Source: Phytophthora quininea (taxonomy: Eukaryota; Oomycota; Peronosporomycetes; Peronosporales; Peronosporaceae). From it: 64,000 nt of DNA. Positions within the stretch are counted from its first letter, which is position 1; every line of letters begins with the position of its first letter. The notes beneath the pieces are model-generated. The model did no database searches and was not told where the DNA came from. It was given only the letters and a program-made list of their open reading frames with translations. The stretch spans positions 27,023 to 91,022 of the forward strand of contig JAAVTG010000486.1 in the NCBI GenBank assembly GCA_011947345.1, read 5' to 3'. Positions 43,851 to 55,350 of the stretch are shown here, in pieces. The position numbers and the translations under genes are program-made.

Positions 43851-45000
43851 GATTCCACGTCTGGGACGCATATTAACACCATTGAGGACGTACACGATTG
43901 TCGTACACGATGCGGCTAAACCCGCGACCCGTACCCACTCGCCGCTCCCGAACAGCCAAAACTCCCAATACTCCGGCTGTTTTACTTCTTTTTAAAACCA
44001 AACTGGTTTCGTCTACTTCAACGATTTCTCCCCTCCGATCTAGACTATGCCACGTATTCCGTTCGTATCAGTGGTGCTACAGTCTTAGTCGCGGGCGAAG
44101 CGACTTTAGCTTGAACGCATTATTTACGAGCTCTTTGGAACACAGAGCGGGCAACATTCGTGCGCACAGTGCTCTTGCAAACACCAGCAAACCCCGCAAC
44201 TTAGCTACATTCTTGACTGACGTGGACCAAGTCCAATGTGCAACAGGAAGGTCGTGCACCACCGTGCTATTTAGCGGGAGCTTGGCCTAAAACGAAGAAT
44301 TAGTTGATATACTACGAGATATTTCCCTGTCTATCGTGTATTGACGGTGCCGACTACAGAGTCTAGTCAAACCTGTGACGCCGGGAGAATTATTCGAGAA
44401 ATCCCGTCCATTCTCAGGAACCACCAGAGGTTTAAGTGAGTGTGTGCCACACCAGTTCCAATCCAGCCGGCGAACGACGATGTCCGGACCGGAACTTCTA
44501 TACTCCGATATACTTAAGTCAAGATGAATCAGGCGACTGCGAACATCGATGCGTACGTGTGCACCACTGTGCATCTCGCAACTGAGCACGTCTTGACAAT
44601 AGCCATGAGTTAAAAACAATACTAACATGCATACACTGTGCGCTGTTCTTTGCCGTTTATTTCAAGTATAGTGATTCTAGACGAAATCACCGTCAAAACA
44701 TAATCATTTCATTGATCTCTTAGAAACGCTAAATCAAACAAAGATAAATTTTCTAAGGATTGGGGATTGCCAGGGTGCTGCCGTCGAGACAAATACGATT
44801 CACATTAGCGGGGTTACACTTTAGTCATAACCGTATGTAAACTTTTGGATATGTAGCCATATAGTAGCTATTCGAACTCCTCACCACTCATTTGCAATAT
44901 TTCAAGTGTTAACTATGCCACACAGCATAGTCCATACACTATACCAATTCAATTCTGAAATGTTTTTGCAGTTGATTGGTGTAGCTCCTAGTTTTAAGGG
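43851..45000. other. Intergenic repeat-like sequence, no recognised gene
   Basis: No family, terminal repeat or RNA gene could be recognised. Confidence 0.4.
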
Positions 45001-45010
45001 AGACTAAATC

Positions 45011-45208
45011 TGTTAGATCTAGTTACGGGATTAACGTGGCTCTTGTACAGAGCGGAGAGCTGGAAGGCTAAAGACACCGAGTCGGAGAGTCCGACGTCTT
45101 CCTGTACGCTGTGCACACCTACGCAGTCCCGCTGCTGCAACATTGATTGAGTCTGCGAAGAGCTAACAGCGGCTGGGCACCGTTCCTTACCTTTTTCGTT
45201 TGTTAACA
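45011..45208 (-). repeat. Possible solo LTR
   Basis: On the minus strand the 198-bp stretch starts TGTTAACAAACG and ends CTAGATCTAACA, giving the short TGTTA...TAACA inverted ends usual for LTRs. No second copy and no clean target duplication are visible (AAATC against CATCG), so this is weak. Confidence 0.3.
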
Positions 45209-48100
45209 CATCGCTACCTCAGAATTGTCGATTGTGTCGATTTTCCTGCTTGCGAATTACCTTGCATGGTTCAAGTTTCGGCGCTTTGTATTTATGGATG
45301 TGTTGCCTAATCTCTATTTTTTACGCTTCTTGGTTGTGGTTTTTGCACTCCTATCTTGCTATCGCAAAATGCACTATGTAGCACCTTCTTACGCACCAGA
45401 CACTGTTTCAGTTCCTACTTGTTGCATCATGTGTCTATTTCTAACTTCGGTTACATCCGCAACACGTTCAACTCAAGTAAATCCCGATGACATTGACTGG
45501 AGTAGTGCTGCCTTGGGAACCCATATGGGTAGGAAAAAGCCTCTGTCGGTCGTACAAGACAGGTATTCACGACAGCTCTCGTCCAGCGGTAGCTGCCAGA
45601 AGCCTTGTAGGAATTCAAAGATATTGTAAAACCGGCAGTGTTCCAGCGCTACCTCCAGCCGAATTTGATCAAGAAAAAATGAACAGGGCGTAAAGTGTAT
45701 CCATTTACTGTATATATATATGATATTTCGTACTAACAGCTCTCTTTTATGAAACCACTAAGTTAAAGCGATGGATTAGTTTGTGGTGCAATTGTCACCG
45801 ACAACGAAGCGTAGGATCTCTCGCTGTTTATGGTTCACGTCGTATCGATCATCTCGATGTATGTAACGCTGTTGGACCGAGTTCCACGTACATGATGGAG
45901 AGCAGAGGGACTTCTGTAAGATGATGGCTTACGCTAACGATGCAGATTCCTACAACATGCGGCTCACTGCAGAACCGCCCGTCAAATCTCAATCCGAAAG
46001 CTTCTCCCATAGGAATTGTTTCGTCGAAATTGGAGGTCACGTGGCGCATACAGCGCATCAGCGTCTGGGACTAGGTTTGACACAGCAAGTGCCGCATTGT
46101 GCACACCTAGATAGGTTAGTTTCGCCTGATCACCCATTCCATCCACTTTGACATCTCCATCGTTCAAGCATTGACAAATCCGTACGCTTCTATCGTCTGA
46201 TTTTAGTACTGGTGGTGTGTGTGACTACATCGAGGTAGTGTAGGCACTTGAGACGAGACGACTTAGAAAGTTGAAATAACCTGCTCCTGGCACTTGTTTT
46301 TGAGCGGTGCTACACTGTTTGCCCGAGAATACACTGCCGCCGTGGCAACGTAGGCATACGGAGAAGACAAATCACTTCGCACAAATGAGAAGGCTTGAAT
46401 ACCCCCTGTTTTCTGCTGGCTAGGTGGTTAACAAAGCTGGTAAAAACAGTACCACTACTACGGCCCCAGTCTTATATTTTACGCGCTTAGGGAATGTGAA
46501 TAACAAGTTATTAAATACGTGCAATTAAATGATTTATTCTATTGTTTTTGTATAGAAAACAGCGAAAGGACCCGTTTACAAGGCGCAGATTCAAGAGCTG
46601 CGAGTCCAAACCGACCTTGCCTAGCAGAAGCCAGTAATCTTTCAGCTCAATTTCTATGTTTAAACTCCTTGACACCTCAAAGATCTCGCTGAGACATAGG
46701 CTTGCATGCAAAACATCGTAGATAACTCGAACCGCACCCCTGTCACGCGTAACTGCACTTCTCGAATGACATACATAACCGCCACGTACCAGTTACAGCG
46801 TCTCAAAAGAAAAATATGAGCTGGGTTTACCATCCGATTAATTAAACACCTAAATAGAACTCTCATTTTCTCTTTGCCTACTCAACCGCAAGTCTTCAAT
46901 CTCTATCTTGTTACCTGCCAGTTCCTGCCACCAATGTCATGACACGTCGCTATCACGTAGCAGCTAATCAAAGCAATCACGGTCATCATGATGATGGTCA
47001 CCACGTTACCCGGTACCGCGGTGTTGCTAACGCCGTTGAGGGGCTCGGGAGCTCGTGACAGCCAAAGTATAAGTGGTCGGATTAACCAATGCCGTAGAGT
47101 CATTCTGTTCAGGCGTAATGCGGTGTGTTGATTCCAGATAATAGCTCCAAGATTTTTTTACTTTAACAAAACACATGAAAGGGTGAATTTGATCATGCCA
47201 GTTACATATACATTCAATACTGTAAAAAAATCGCCGTCATCGCGCAAGTGGCGGATCCAAACGATGCGAAATATATCAACTCCTGTCGTCTTATCGTACA
47301 CCTAAATTTGTTCCTCCTTCGGGCTTGTCTTAGATAAAGTCACATGGATTTGACGCTAGGGCCCTAAATACCTTAACCCAACGCAGAGGTGTAACGGAAA
47401 ACAAGCTAATTCAACAACCTACACTGGCCTGGCCGGAGGGACGAGCGAGTAAGTGTGGGAAGAAATGATAGAATAGAAAGACACATACAAGATGATGGAG
47501 TGATCCACACAAAATGTCATAACTCAAAATTATGCATTCAACACTTTAGGATAATGTGGTACACACTTCACGTCCACACATCACCAAGTATAGTGTACTG
47601 TCACACCAAATGCCGATCACTTCTCACACACTAGTCATATTTCAACGAATCATACTTGAGTTCAAAGCTCTATTTCAACCTATAAAATTGCGGTAAATCA
47701 AGTCAACCTGCCAAGTTCCTCTCACAATTCAAAAATATTACGCGCCCGCTACCTCTGCAAGCCTTCCTACGCTCACCATGGTCTGGATTAAATGGAGAAT
47801 ATCTCCACGAATATGGCGCTCGCTGACGCACTGCTGCTGATGGAATATATTGAAATCTTTGTCATCGTAAAGAGCCAACCGGTTACATGTGATGGTTATG
47901 TGAGCTCGACAGACCGCATAAGATGCGTTACCAGCTAGTGCGATGTTCCTCGGAAACATGCAAGGCAGCAACACCGTAGGGCGCGTGCCCCTAGAATAGA
48001 AAGGTGCTCATGTGTCAAGAGCTCAATTGTGTGTCACTTCTGGAGCACGGTGCGCACGAGACGCAAGCTCGTGATCGAGTTAAGCCCAAGATGATACCTC
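45209..48100. other. Long gene-poor stretch
   Basis: Scattered small ORFs, including two with hydrophobic segments (45225-45629 plus strand; 47103-46903 minus strand), but no recognised family. A short TA repeat is at 45712-45721. Most is probably decayed transposon. Confidence 0.4.
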
Positions 48101-48109
48101 GACCGTAGG

Positions 48110-49545
48110 AATATAGTTGTGAGAAGACGGCGGATGGTTTGAAGCCGGCTCATATTCGCATGGTATGGGTCGCCGCTTTGGATTACCTGAAATTTTTCAA
48201 CCCACGTTGCATCAAATCCAGTGGTTTGGCAGCCACAATACCAAGACAAACCTCCACAAAAGTGATGACTACGACGACATTTGGGGGCAAATGTCTCAGC
48301 TTTTGTACGATCCTGGGATGTCTGACATGAAGCCATTTTCGTTTGGTTGGAAACGTGACAACTGCAAGCCTGATGCTGGCAACGGGTCTGCCGTACATCT
48401 GTCCTTGGTGGGTTTGACCACTGAGCGACTGTTGCAAAATGAGGCTCGCGATCTAGCCTTGTTCGTTTTTCATAAGGGTACCACGTTCAAGTTGAACCAA
48501 GTGGGGTACCCTGTCATCGTATGCGGGGTTTTGGATAGATGCCGATCATTCCATCCGGTGGCATTGTTTATCTCTTCACGACGCCTGACGGCGCTGTATG
48601 TGATGGCGCTAGGGGCACTTCGCAGGATTTTTACCACTGTAACTGGTGAGTAGACGCTACAACAGTATGTGATGGCTGACACTGAAGTGGCCTGGCAAAA
48701 TTTTGTTGATGAAGTATTCGGTGTGGACTCCGACTACGCGTGCCTGATGTGCTTCTACCATGTCGTGGCAAAGGTGCATGTAGCTCAAAGTCGTACCACA
48801 ACACTTGTGCGAGCGAGTGCAGACATTTACGACCTTCACTTTGCGTCAAGTCAAGAGGTGTAGTTTAAGTCGAGGTTGTGTTGGCCAAGTGATCTGAAGC
48901 AGATTTGTAGTCCGGGTTCCGATTGTACTTCAACAACGTTTGGGTGTTAAGTGAGTCCTGGCGCTGGCAGTGCTGTCAGATCTGTTAAATAGCTCAACCG
49001 TATGATCAAGCGCGACTATACACTTCACACAGAGCACAAGGTCGGAACCCTCATCCAGCTGCGGGGAATTGTTGCGATAATTAATCAGCCACTCCGCTTC
49101 AGTTCAAGGAGGCACCTGAAGCAACGCAGCAGCTAATATCGTGGGTGAAAGATTTTCGTCAGCGGGATTTTCTGCTGGGCATGACACCAAGCCGATCAAG
49201 CATCGAATTTGTAGTGGTATCACTGACCCTCAATATTGTACGCATGGAGTCACAGTTCTGGGCTCGAGTCTACCTGCCTGAGGCAGGACGCAGAAAGGAA
49301 AATGCCTCGATGTCAGCCCAAATGGGAATCAACTACGCGCGAATGGAGGTCAAAGAACAACCTAAGGGCGTTTGGAATGTCGATGTCAGCGAACAAACGA
49401 GTGGATATGTGTATCATTTTAAGTTTGCAATTTGCATTCACGTGCTATTTGCCTTAGAGGTCAAGAGCTACACTGGGACTGATGGTAAGCGTACTATAGT
49501 TAACCGTTCGGTCGACAGCCTCAAGCAGCAGCGCCACGGCGCGTA
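48110..49545 (+). pseudogene. Second MULE-type transposase with SWIM finger, heavily decayed
   Basis: The core is visible at 48440-48650: KGTTFKLNQVGYPVIVCGV, then FHPVALFISSRR and a LGALRRIF helix. The first catalytic Asp expected in the FHVDxTFK context is replaced (FHKGTTFK). At 48669 onward come MADTEVAWQN (second Asp) and CFYHVVAKVH. The SWIM-like end is at 49385-49455 (YVYHFKFAICIHVLFAL), where the first Cys is lost. At least five stops separate these parts. No TIRs were found. It belongs to a different MULE group from the two elements at the left side of the window. Confidence 0.65.
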
Positions 49546-49659
49546 GCTCCTGGTAGACCACGCAACTACGGCCAGGCACTAAATATGGAGTAGGCTAAGT
49601 ATCGACTAGGCTTACGGCAGCTTTGGAAAACTTCATTTCGTTCTATACAACATGTAATG

Positions 49660-49740
49660 CACATCGCATCTCTTATTATTTCGTAGTCGTAAAACTCCTT
49701 AAATATATGCATTTATATAAACATATATATGCATAACTTC
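49660..49740. repeat. AT-rich low-complexity segment
   Basis: Repeated ATATATGCAT-like units around 49700-49735. Confidence 0.6.
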
Positions 49741-49834
49741 TGCCAAAGCAAAACCAACTACCTCTGCCCTTTTGGGCTTATAGCTTTTCACTTTCTACCA
49801 AGATACCAAGCACACAAATCGACTAAGGGCCCCC

Positions 49835-50281
49835 ACCGACTTCAAGTGGTGCAAGTTGCACCTCAAGCAGCGTAGGTGGGGCCACCTAGAAGAGGTAGCG
49901 GCCCGGTACCTGAAAAATTTCGACCTCATCTTGCGCGACCCTTCCGTGACCCCGGCCGCCGCAATCAAGTGTTTGCTTGATGCGGTGACCCACGCGCGCA
50001 TCACTAAGGTTCGTATCGTGGAAGCAGCTGCACACGGAGGCGATGCCGGCAAAACAGAGTGGATGGTGCCAGCTAGGGTTGACTTGGCTGGTAGGTCCAC
50101 ATACCAGATGCGTACAATTCTAGACCGCTGCCGCATTAACGGATGTGTTGTCTCCCCGACCATGCGGGAGCCAACGTGGGAACCCCGAAAACCTTCCTTC
50201 AGGAGAAATTCGAAACTACCGCAAGCGCGACCACAAGAAAGTTGACCGAGCCTACATTGAGGCTGAAGCTCTGGAAGACTA
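49835..50281 (+). pseudogene. Unrecognised ORF, possibly transposon-derived
   Basis: An open frame from about 49835 encodes a helical protein (WGHLEEVAARYLKNFDLIL, then a KVRIVEAAAHGG stretch). After a frame change near 50160-50200 a plausible basic and acidic tail (YRKRDHKKVDRAYIEAEALED) ends with TAA at 50279-50281. I do not recognise the family. It stands alone in a repeat-rich region. Confidence 0.3.
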
Positions 50282-50289
50282 AAATCCAA

Positions 50290-51770
50290 CCGTTTATACA
50301 ATTTAAATACATGCATTATTTTTTTCTACTTATCATGCTTCCTTCTTGAGCAGAATACACATCACGCATGCAGCAAGAGACCCTCAGCTGGAACGGTGCA
50401 AAGATTACGCCTATCAACCCGCTTCGCACAAGCCCCTCGCCGCACACGTCGTAATCGCACCCGCTCCGACCCTAGACGCTGATCTACCACCCCCAGTTCT
50501 TGGTGATGCTGGTCCTCCGAGCCGGTCATGCGCAGCAGCCGTGGCAGGCCGCGCCGCGGAGTGTTGGTTGACACGCTACCGAGTCACGAGTGTTGAATTG
50601 CCGGTGAATTGAAAACTGAGTGGAAATACTGGCTATCGGCTCGCCGTCGAGCAGGATGGGCAGCACGCCTCGGCTGACCTCGGATAAGATGTGAGGATGG
50701 GCCGGACGCATATCTGTGTAGCACGCAAAGCACTTTGCTGGCTGCGCGTTGACTTGTATTTGTCCTATTTTATCTGAATAAATCCCGGGCATGGCCGGTT
50801 CTAAGCCAACGTTAAAGTAGCTGAACCGCATGCGTACTGTCCTCCGCGAATTTGCATCAGGATCGAAGCATTCTCCCCGCAATAATTGTACAACCAAACG
50901 CGCTTGGCAAGCGTCATCGAAAACCAGGATCATGCAAAAACAAGGAAGCAATCTCGCTTCCGGCTTGTTGAGCAGGAGCCAATCGCTAAGCATAATCAAA
51001 CCACCACATTCAACATTGTGCGCGCGAGTCATCACTCCTTGAGGTCTTGCCATTAGTAGTCGTTTTGCTATCTGTTTAGTACGAGCAGCAATTGCAGGGC
51101 GCTACCAAAGCTTTTAGTCAAACGGCAAGAAGCACATACACAACAAAGAATAAAATATTATTTTACTGATTAAACTCCGCTTCGTTATTGGCTAATCCGA
51201 ATGAGCAGTGTCTTGCAAGTGGAGATGCAGACCGGATATCGACAATCCAGTTGCACAACAAAAGGATCAATTGGTTTTGCTCAAAAACCCATCTAGCATT
51301 TCCCATGAAGCTCATATCGGCTAAATGGAGAAAAATATTGGTGAAAACGGGGCGATCCCCTACTACGAAGAACATTCAAATCTGGCTTCAGGTGATCTGT
51401 AGCTCCCCAAGAGCGCAAAAAATATTTTTGCTGCCAATATTCGAAAGCTGGCTTGTTTAACAAAATCGGTAGATTTGGTTGGTTTTGGCTAATCACCGGG
51501 CTATTGGAGATGAAGACTCGCTACACCTTACGCCTTGACTTCCAAATTACCTTCGTCACTGCTTGCAATCAGCTGTGTACAAAACATTGTTTCTCTTATA
51601 TTTTTAATTTATTAATCTCTCTTTTTACATGATCCCATATCTCCATGCAACAGACATCAGAGTTGAGCTGGTACAACCAAGAAATGGTCACAAAGGATAC
51701 AAGCAAATTATTGGAATTCCATTCTCTCTTATAAGTCTGTAATCGCTTTTAAGTTCAGTCAGCATGCGAC
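50290..51770. other. Region without recognised gene
   Basis: A 175-codon minus-strand ORF (51053-50526) has no known motif and may be chance. Nothing else stands out. Confidence 0.4.
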
Positions 51771-51777
51771 GTCAATT

Positions 51778-52140
51778 TCAATGCCGAGACGATTGCAATC
51801 CGTACCACCAGGTCTGCGACTCTTCGAACAGGTCACACAGCCCGTCGTACTGCTTGTTTAGCATTGCGTAGTTGTCGTTCATCTTCTGCATCTGCTTGAC
51901 AAGATCGGTCTGGGCAACTCGCAGCGCTTAGATCTGTGTCTTGTAAAAACGGATCGCTTGATAGTAATGTCGAATTCCTTGTTGTGGACCTGATCCATGC
52001 GAGCACGCTTTGTTGCTTTAACAGATCGGCTTGTGGTTTGTTTATTGTAGGAGTGCCGCGAAAATTAGACAGATAAGCGCTCTTCTGCAGCGTCTGAGGT
52101 TTACTTTTCTTCCTTGGTCGGTTTTGCTGCCGCGGAGGAT
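51778..52140 (-). pseudogene. Coiled-coil protein fragment
   Basis: The minus strand ends with a heptad-like stretch (LVKQMQKMNDNYAMLNKQYD, then LCDLFEESQTWWYGLQSSRH and a stop near 51778). Upstream, frame changes and a stop interrupt a basic N-terminal part (RKQNRPRKKSKPQTL-like, near 52110). The combination of basic region and coiled coil resembles transposon-associated DNA-binding proteins of oomycetes but is not diagnostic. Confidence 0.3.
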
Positions 52141-52985
52141 GATTGCGAGTGAAGATGAACGATTGAAAGCGTAAACATCTTTCCGCGATTATCGACTACT
52201 TGAATATCATCGATTTGAAGGCAATATCCATGCCGTCTTCAGTTTGCCCTCAGTTATTCAGCTCCACGAAGGCAAAAGTAGAAGCCCAGAACCGCAGCCC
52301 CACAAATGACTCGACGCTAGGTGCTGGACAAGTTGGATGCGACAAAAATTGCTTTGGCCACCGCCATCAACACGGCGTTTCGTTCTCGACGTGGGGGCTG
52401 ATTTGTCGTATATCTTGTACTACCTCTACCTACACCCACAAAGCTGTGATGGTTGATTTGAGCCAAAAGACTGGCGTAGTTGGTTGAATCTAGCCATGGG
52501 TATTTGTGTGCTAATATTTTTCCTGCTACAGAGGCGTCTGAGAGCTCAGCTAAACTTACTGTAGTGCTGTGACATCTTCACGTGGCCAAAGCACGCTGTA
52601 CAAGCAATTACCGCGAATACAATCGTATGTATCTTATATGTTACATTTGCTGAGACAACCCTCATGACATTACCTCCTGCTGGTCCACCTCGCTCGTTTT
52701 GCCAGCCGCCTCCATCTTGTTATCAGCGGACTGCTGACGTAGTGAGCTGAGGCATGCTGCGTTGGGGGCTAGTGTACCAAACATCGTTTTAGTTTCTATC
52801 GTGCTTCTATTTCTTTTTCTAAAATATGTATCCATGTGCTTGAATGATCGTTGCATTGTTCATTTCGACCGTCAAAAGCCTTCCATGCCGCGGTGAGCGC
52901 CACCGCAAGCAGAAACATTGGAGACGTCATGGCAATGAAAACCGAGAACTTCATGCATTGACTTTATCACATTAGTGACTCCGAC
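52141..52985. other. Intergenic region, no recognised gene
   Basis: No conserved motif or repeat found. It marks the end of the repeat-rich stretch before the nitrate core cluster. Confidence 0.45.
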
Positions 52986-54483
52986 CTATATCGCCTCTCT
53001 CGGGTTGTGAACGCTCTCGTCGTCGACCTCCGTGCCGTCTTTCTCCCAGAGCGCTGCGCTGCCAGGCACTTTGATGCCGAAGGTGACGAGTGCGCCCACG
53101 CCGACAAAGATGCTTAGGTACTTGAACGACGTGGACCGGTCTCCGATCCCCTTGAACATCAGACTCCAGCACAGCGCACCGACGTTGCCGCCGGCCCCGA
53201 CAAAGCCTGACGTAGCTCCTGTGAACGATGGGAGGACGTACGGCACGATCCCATAGGTGCTTCCCGTAGAGGCCTGCACGAAGATACCAAAGAAAACGAG
53301 CAGCGGGATGCTGCTGGACAAGCTCTTGGTCGTGCTGTACAGGTACAGAAAGATGGCTTGGCCGGCGAAGGCCAGGAACTGCGTGGCAATTCGGCCTTTC
53401 ATGCCGTACCGGCGGTTGCCGACGTCGGAGATATAGCCGCCAAGGGCACGTGCAAACAGACACATGAAGCCGAAGAGCGACGAGATGAGCGTAGCACGGC
53501 TTTGCGTTAGACGACGACACGAATTGGCGTCGGTCACAGGGTCACAGTTCGGGTACGTGAAGTCTTCGTAGTAGTGCTCGGTGAGGACGTTGTGCACTTG
53601 CAGCTCGACGCCGAAGGAGCAGGCGTACTGGAAGGCCAGGATCCACGTGATGGGCATCTTAACGACGCGCAGAAGACCTTTTTCATGTCGACGGCGGGCT
53701 TGGTCGCCACCACATCGATGATGGGGTCGTTGCGGAGGTCTTTGTACTGCCCTTGAGGGCAGTCGTCCGAGTTGAAATACAGCGCGACTCCAACCACCAC
53801 CATGAAGAGAGCAGGAAACAGGAGAGCGACACGCCAGCCCATGTTGTCCGACAGAGCTCCGCCCACCGTCACAAGGTTGAAGATCTGCGGGGTCACCAGC
53901 GTCGTCACTCCAGCTCCGAGATTGCCCCACCCAGCAGCAAGAGCATTGGCACTGCCCACCACGTCCTTCGAAAACATGACCGACGTCCAGTATGTCGTGG
54001 CAATGAACGAGCACCCGACCAGACCGATGAAGAACCGAGCAAACATCAGCCCCGTGTAGCTCGTCACCAGCGCCGCCGACGCCACGGGGATGGCGCCGAC
54101 AACAAGCAGTACGGCCTGCACCGTTCGAGCGCCGTAGCGATCACACAGGGGCCTCCCACCGCTCGACCGAGGATGGTGCTCGCGACCGACACGATGTTGG
54201 AGTTGGAGACTTGGTCGGCCGTGAGTCCGAGCTGCTTCTTGATGGTGGGCATCAATGGCGGCACCGAGAACCACCCGAAGAAGGCGAAGAAGAAGGAGAG
54301 CCACGCGTAGTGGAAGGCTCGCATGTGCGGTCTGGCGACGCTCAGCAGCTTGATCTCCACGGCCTTGTCGTCTTGAAGCGGGTCGGTGCGCAGCGGGAAC
54401 GTGGCGCGGCGTTGACGAACAGCAGCATCGTCGACTTGCAGCGGCGGGGTCTGCAGTCCAGCGTACTGGTTTGGAGTCGCCAT
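52986..54483 (-). CDS. NRT2: NRT2-type nitrate transporter, copy 5, two one-base frameshifts
   Basis: ATG at 54483 (MATPNQYAG). It follows the NNP pattern: SVARPHMRAFHYAW, CDRYGAR, AAGWGNLGAG in TM5 and GFVGAGGNVGALCW in TM11, about 500 residues in all. Two one-base deletions break it, both in homopolymers: four instead of five C at 54148-54151, and five instead of six A (T on the plus strand) at 53679-53683. It ends with a hydrophilic tail (DDESVHNPREAI). It is divergent from nitrate reductase, forming the usual transporter-reductase pair. Its N-terminal half is nearly identical to copy 2. Confidence 0.9.
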
Positions 54484-55350
54484 GGTTGTCGATGCTAGGT
54501 CGCTTGGGGCTCACGTGGCAAGTTGAAAAGTGAGGTCGACCCACATGAGTCATCCCCAAATCGGTTGCTGTTGGCTAAGGAATTCTACCTGAGCAACCTT
54601 TGCAGGGAGGGCGATGAAACACATCAAGGGAAGCGATGCTCTCCGCGTCACGTTCTGGGGATGCATCGATCTGCGGTCGTGGCTCGGATGTGCTGAGTCA
54701 TCCGAAATCCAAGCTGCAGCACCGCAGAGCTGACAGCTTTGGGGATCCATGCCAAGAAGCGCTAGGACAGCGAATCCCCGGCAACGACGACGTTGCTTGC
54801 GGACGGACTTTACTCGAAACTTAGCGTCGTCGACAACGTGAACGCCACCGTCCTGGTCAGTTCGCCAGCCTGGCACAGACAAATGTGCGAGTTAGTCGCC
54901 TGCTGGCTCCGTTCGACAGACGCACTGGTCGCTGCTGAAGACTCGCCTGATGACCAGCCGCGCGTGCCCAGCACGACCCGACCGATTGGCCGCGCTCGCA
55001 CATGACGCGCAGTGAGCCGAGCGAAATCGCCGATACTCTCTGTGCGTGATGGCTATGAAGGCGGTCGTGCGGCGGCCTGCCCGCGCCCCAGCCCCAGTCC
55101 CCTGCGCCGCTGCTTCCCGCCGTCATCGTCGCCCCCGCATCGTGCTTGTTCACGCTCGGCGCCCATGTTGCAGCGATGGCCGTGAGTTATCGGAAATCCG
55201 AGCGGTGACGCGCTGCGCGCTGGCCCAGGAGGCGCTGCATAGGAGACGCAGCGTCTGCTTGGGCGCCATCGCCGTTGAGTCATCGCCAAATGTCCTCGTG
55301 GCATGGCCTCGGCTCGCTGTCTCACTTGAATTGCCGTCGCAACGGAGACC
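54484..55350. promoter_or_regulatory. Divergent promoter region between NRT2 copy 5 and nitrate reductase
   Basis: An 867-bp space separates the two start codons. On the minus strand GACCTCACTTTTCAACTTG (54519-54537) is an initiator candidate for NRT2. On the plus strand GTCTCACTTGAATTG (55319-55333) and GAGTCATCGCCAAATG (55277-55292) are candidates for nitrate reductase. A CCAAT box (inverted, GATTGG) is near 54982. Joint nitrate control is likely but no specific site was recognised. Confidence 0.5.

Noticed and set aside
50526..51053. 175-codon minus-strand ORF as a gene
   Set aside because: No recognisable motif, no initiator or intron signals, and it lies in repeat-rich sequence; probably chance.
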